Positions 61,306-64,000 of a DNA stretch of 64,000 nucleotides are shown here, piece by piece; position 1 is the stretch's first letter; every line of letters starts with the position of its first letter. The DNA comes from Apilactobacillus apisilvae (GTDB lineage Bacteria > Bacillota > Bacilli > Lactobacillales > Lactobacillaceae), in contig NZ_CP093362.1 in the NCBI RefSeq assembly GCF_023380225.1, positions 992,001 to 1,056,000 on the forward strand. Direction: 5' to 3'. The notes under the pieces are model-generated. The model ran no database searches. It was not told the origin of the DNA and saw only the letters and a program-made list of their open reading frames with translations. A program made the position numbers and the translations under genes.

Positions 61306-62673
61306 TTATTCATCTTGATTATACGCAATTGACGAAAACTTATTATGCGACTTAATGAAAAGTAGCTTAACCGTTCCACGTGGACCAGAACGATTTTTTT
61401 CAACAATTACTTCAACTTCACCAACATCACTGTCTTCTTGATCATCATCGTCGTCATCTTCGCGTTCGTAATAGTCATCACGATATAAAAATGCAACAAT
61501 ATCAGCATCTTGTTCGATTGAACCAGATTCACGAATATCAGATAATACTGGGCGTTTGTCTTGGCGTTGTTCAACCCCACGAGAAAGTTGAGATAGCGCA
61601 ATTACTGGCACTCCTAATTCCTTCGCAATTTTCTTCAATTGTCGAGAAATATAAGATACTTCTTGTTGACGATTTTCTTTATTTCCACCATCAATTAATT
61701 GAAGATAATCCACTACAATCAAACCAAGATTACCAGTATCTTTAGCTAAACGACGGGCCTTAGCGCGAATTTCAGAAATTTTAGTTCCAGCCGTATCATC
61801 GATATAAATACTAGCATTGGCTAAACTTCCCATCGCAATCATCATGTTGTTCCATTCCTCATCTGATAATTGACCAGTTCGCAAATGATTGGCATCAATA
61901 CTACCTTCAGCACAAATCATCCGATTAACTAGTGATTCAGCACTCATTTCCAAACTGAAAATGGCAACTGTCTTGTCAGTTTTAGTTCCAACATTTTGTG
62001 CCAAATTCAATGCGAAAGCTGTTTTACCAACAGCTGGACGAGCAGCTAAGATAATTAATTCATCTTCATGTAAACCAGTCGTCATCTTATCCAAAGCAGG
62101 ATATCCAGTCGATAAACCAGTTACATCTGAAGTACTTTCTGATAAATCTTCAATATTGTTTAAAGCATTTTTTAAAACTTCACCAATTTCTTGAAAACCG
62201 GTATTATTCCGATCTTCAGAAACATTCAAAATTGACCGTTCAGCTTCATCCAATAAATCATCGATATTATCATTATTATTGTAACTTTCCGTTACGATGT
62301 TAGTGGCGGTTTTAATTAAGCGTCTTGCGACTGATTTTTTACGAACGTTTTTAGCATAGTACATTGCGTTCGCAGCGGTGGGCGTTGAAGAAGCGAGCTC
62401 TGCTAAGTAGGCAATTCCACCAGCATCCTCTAACTTCTTTTGACCATCCAATTCAGATCTCAACGTCGATGCATCGACCGGTTGATCTTCGTCTGATAAC
62501 TTCACCATTGCTGCATAAATCAATTGATGCGCATGATGATAAAAATCAGCCGGCTCTAAATACTCCTGTGATTCTGCTAATTGATCATTATCTAGTAAAA
62601 TCGCACCCAAGACCGCTTTTTCAGCTTGCACGTCTTGCGGAGGAGTTTGGGTATTTAAATAATCATTACTCAT
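61306..62673 (-). CDS. dnaB: Replicative DNA helicase
   Basis: A 455-residue hexameric helicase of the chromosomal replisome (called dnaC in Bacillus). The N-terminal domain 'PPQDVQAEKAVLGAILLDNDQL' is followed by the RecA-like motor with Walker A 'ARPAVGKTAFALN', 'GLIVVDYLQLI' (Walker B), and 'SGSIEQDADIVAFLYRDDYY'. An acidic run 'EREDDDDDDQEDSD' lies near the end. GAGG lies seven bases before the ATG. It follows rplI, as in most Firmicutes. Confidence 0.97.
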   Translation of the reverse strand: MSNDYLNTQTPPQDVQAEKAVLGAILLDNDQLAESQEYLEPADFYHHAHQLIYAAMVKLSDEDQPVDASTLRSELDGQKKLEDAGGIAYLAELASSTPTAANAMYYAKNVRKKSVARRLIKTATNIVTESYNNNDNIDDLLDEAERSILNVSEDRNNTGFQEIGEVLKNALNNIEDLSESTSDVTGLSTGYPALDKMTTGLHEDELIILAARPAVGKTAFALNLAQNVGTKTDKTVAIFSLEMSAESLVNRMICAEGSIDANHLRTGQLSDEEWNNMMIAMGSLANASIYIDDTAGTKISEIRAKARRLAKDTGNLGLIVVDYLQLIDGGNKENRQQEVSYISRQLKKIAKELGVPVIALSQLSRGVEQRQDKRPVLSDIRESGSIEQDADIVAFLYRDDYYEREDDDDDDQEDSDVGEVEVIVEKNRSGPRGTVKLLFIKSHNKFSSIAYNQDE

Positions 62674-62703
62674 ATTAATCCTCTATATTAGAAATTCAGA
62701 GAA

Positions 62704-63156
62704 CTATTTTTCACTAACATGAACACGCATAGTTGCAGTTACTTGCTTGTGCAATTTAACTGGGATATTTGTGTATCCTAGTGACTTAATAGGTTCTTTT
62801 AGTTCGACCTTTCTTTTATCAATCTTAAGGTCGTGTTGCTTTTGCATTTCATTAACAATTTGTTTAGATGATACTGAACCAAATAAACGACCATCAGCAC
62901 CAACCTTAGCAGAAACTTCAACCGTATTTTTATCAGTTTCTAATTGTTTTTTTAAATCTTTAGCTTCAGCTAGTTCAGCATCTGCTTCTTTCTTTTCTGC
63001 TTTCTTTTCACCATTTAACTGACTAACAGCTGAGTTAGTAGCGGCTTTTGCTTTACCACGTTTAATCAAGAAGTTTTGTGCATATCCATCAGGTAAGTTT
63101 TTAATTTCTCCACGTTTACCTTTTCCGCGTACATCTTCTAAAAATATAACCTTCAT
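62704..63156 (-). CDS. rplI: Large ribosomal subunit protein bL9
   Basis: 150 residues. The N-terminal '[36 protein letters not shown]' is the family's rRNA-binding domain. A long helix (45-75) and the C-terminal domain with '[15 protein letters not shown]' follow. AGAGGAGTG precedes the ATG. It lies between gdpP and dnaB, the standard order. Confidence 0.98.
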   Translation of the reverse strand: MKVIFLEDVRGKGKRGEIKNLPDGYAQNFLIKRGKAKAATNSAVSQLNGEKKAEKKEADAELAEAKDLKKQLETDKNTVEVSAKVGADGRLFGSVSSKQIVNEMQKQHDLKIDKRKVELKEPIKSLGYTNIPVKLHKQVTATMRVHVSEK

Positions 63157-63218
63157 ACAATATCACTCCTCTTATTATTCTTCATACAATTATAAACTTA
63201 AATTATGATTTTTGAAAA

Positions 63219-64000
63219 TTATGTTTCTTGATTTTCATCAGAAGATTCTTCAGATTTAGCTTTTTTAATTGCTTCATCTAACATTTGATCGACTTCATCA
63301 ATCTTCTTATCAGATATTTGAGTAGCGCCACTAGATAAATGACCACCACCACCTAATTCTTCCATGATTCTTTGAACATTAACTTCACCGTCACTTCTTG
63401 CAGAAATTCCGATTAAGTTATCAGGACGATGGGTAATTACAAATGAAGCATTAACTCCCGACATATCTAATATAGAATCAGCAGCTTGAGCAGCCGTAAC
63501 TGGATCATAAACTCTATCTTGTTCACCAGAAACTACCATCATATTATTTTCATCGCTAATAAAACGAGCTAATGAAATTAAATGCATTCTAGCCATATAA
63601 CTTTCTGGATTTTCTTCCATAAAGTCTTGCATTTCACTAGAATCAGCCCCAGCTGAACGTAAATAACTAGCAGCATCGAAGGTTCTAGTTCCCGTTCTTG
63701 AAGTAAACGATTTCGTATCAATAAAGATTCCCGTTAACATCGCTGTAGCTTCTAATTTACTAATTGGTTCCGCATCTTGAGATTGATATTCGAACATTTC
63801 AGTAATTAATTCACAAGTTGAAGAAGCATATGGTTCAATATAAACCAGCACTGGATTTTCAGGGAATTCCTCTCCACGACGATGGTGATCAATAATCATT
63901 ACTTTATTTTCTAAACGTTTATATAAGTCATTAGAAATACTCATTGATGGTTTAGAATGATCAACCATTACTAATAAACTATTATCAGTGGCTTTTTGCA
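63219..64000 (-). CDS. gdpP: Cyclic-di-AMP phosphodiesterase GdpP, C-terminal part
   Basis: The frame is open to the right edge, so the membrane, PAS-like and degenerate GGDEF parts lie outside. What is visible is the DHH phosphodiesterase: 'NSLLVMVDHSKPS', 'KVMIIDHHRRGEEF' (DHH motif), 'TAMLTGIFIDTKSF', and the DHHA1 end 'VQRIMEELGGGGHLSSGATQI'. It hydrolyses c-di-AMP and so affects wall stress and osmolyte balance. It is followed by rplI-dnaB. Confidence 0.95.
   Translation of the reverse strand, partial: QKATDNSLLVMVDHSKPSMSISNDLYKRLENKVMIIDHHRRGEEFPENPVLVYIEPYASSTCELITEMFEYQSQDAEPISKLEATAMLTGIFIDTKSFTSRTGTRTFDAASYLRSAGADSSEMQDFMEENPESYMARMHLISLARFISDENNMMVVSGEQDRVYDPVTAAQAADSILDMSGVNASFVITHRPDNLIGISARSDGEVNVQRIMEELGGGGHLSSGATQISDKKIDEVDQMLDEAIKKAKSEESSDENQET

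Noticed and set aside
61380..62678. Open frames on the strand opposite dnaB
   Set aside because: Shadow frames of a strongly conserved gene; none has a ribosome site or recognisable domain.

Overview
The window is AT-rich Firmicute DNA (about one third G+C by eye) and reads as a Lactobacillaceae chromosome. The support is a walRK-HIJ-htrA operon, gdpP-rplI-dnaB, D-lactate dehydrogenase, NRAMP manganese uptake with a manganese catalase, and a WxL surface-protein cluster. A bee- or flower-associated genus such as Apilactobacillus would fit, but the genus is inference. The wal and rplI-dnaB neighbourhoods usually lie close to oriC in this group, and a near-consensus parS site at 42985-43000 agrees with that.

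Layout. 1-9.3 kb: the end of a disulfide oxidoreductase, a DUF975 membrane protein, UspA + MntH, adenine deaminase, a CzrA-type metal sensor with a cation transporter, and two TauE/SafE paralogues that both appear to start at AUU. 8.1-15.0 kb: htrA and walJ-I-H-K-R, all leftward. 15.2-25.7 kb: an accessory region beginning just after tRNA-Lys(CTT). It holds long non-coding tracts full of short repeats and hairpins, a toxSAS-Panacea toxin-antitoxin pair, a small membrane gene split by an IS3-family element, two unknown coiled-coil proteins, a mirror-symmetric array of TGTAGYA sites, two small secreted proteins, and a second IS3-family element sitting inside a terminator hairpin.

25.9-35 kb: manganese catalase, a PEBP/YbhB protein, a secreted ADP-ribosyltransferase, an MFS exporter, a DUF1304 protein, two secreted C39-type proteins, and several small unknown genes with an XRE regulator. 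35.2-43 kb: paired NrdR boxes followed by a tightly packed nrdD-nrdG-sufC-D-S-U-B operon, which joins anaerobic dNTP synthesis to Fe-S assembly. 43-50 kb: a secreted protein, a sugar O-acetyltransferase, an XRE-DUF3278-ABC (NatAB-like) operon, ldhD and aspA. 49.9-51.5 kb: a graveyard of three decayed or deleted insertion sequences. 51.6-58.1 kb: a WxL cell-surface cluster (WxL protein, two DUF916/DUF3324 anchors, one 1136-residue surface protein). 58.3-59.6 kb: a third copy of the first IS with a nonsense-broken transposase. 59.6-64 kb: a small membrane protein, an MFS transporter, dnaB, rplI and the C-terminal part of gdpP.

The most unusual material is in 15.3-24.2 kb. The strongest single signal is the TGTAGYA array at 22425-22803: eleven exact copies in six modules placed symmetrically about one centre. 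I could not match it to a known element. The toxSAS-Panacea pair is the one recognisable defence-type system there. All calls were made by reading motifs; no database search was run.
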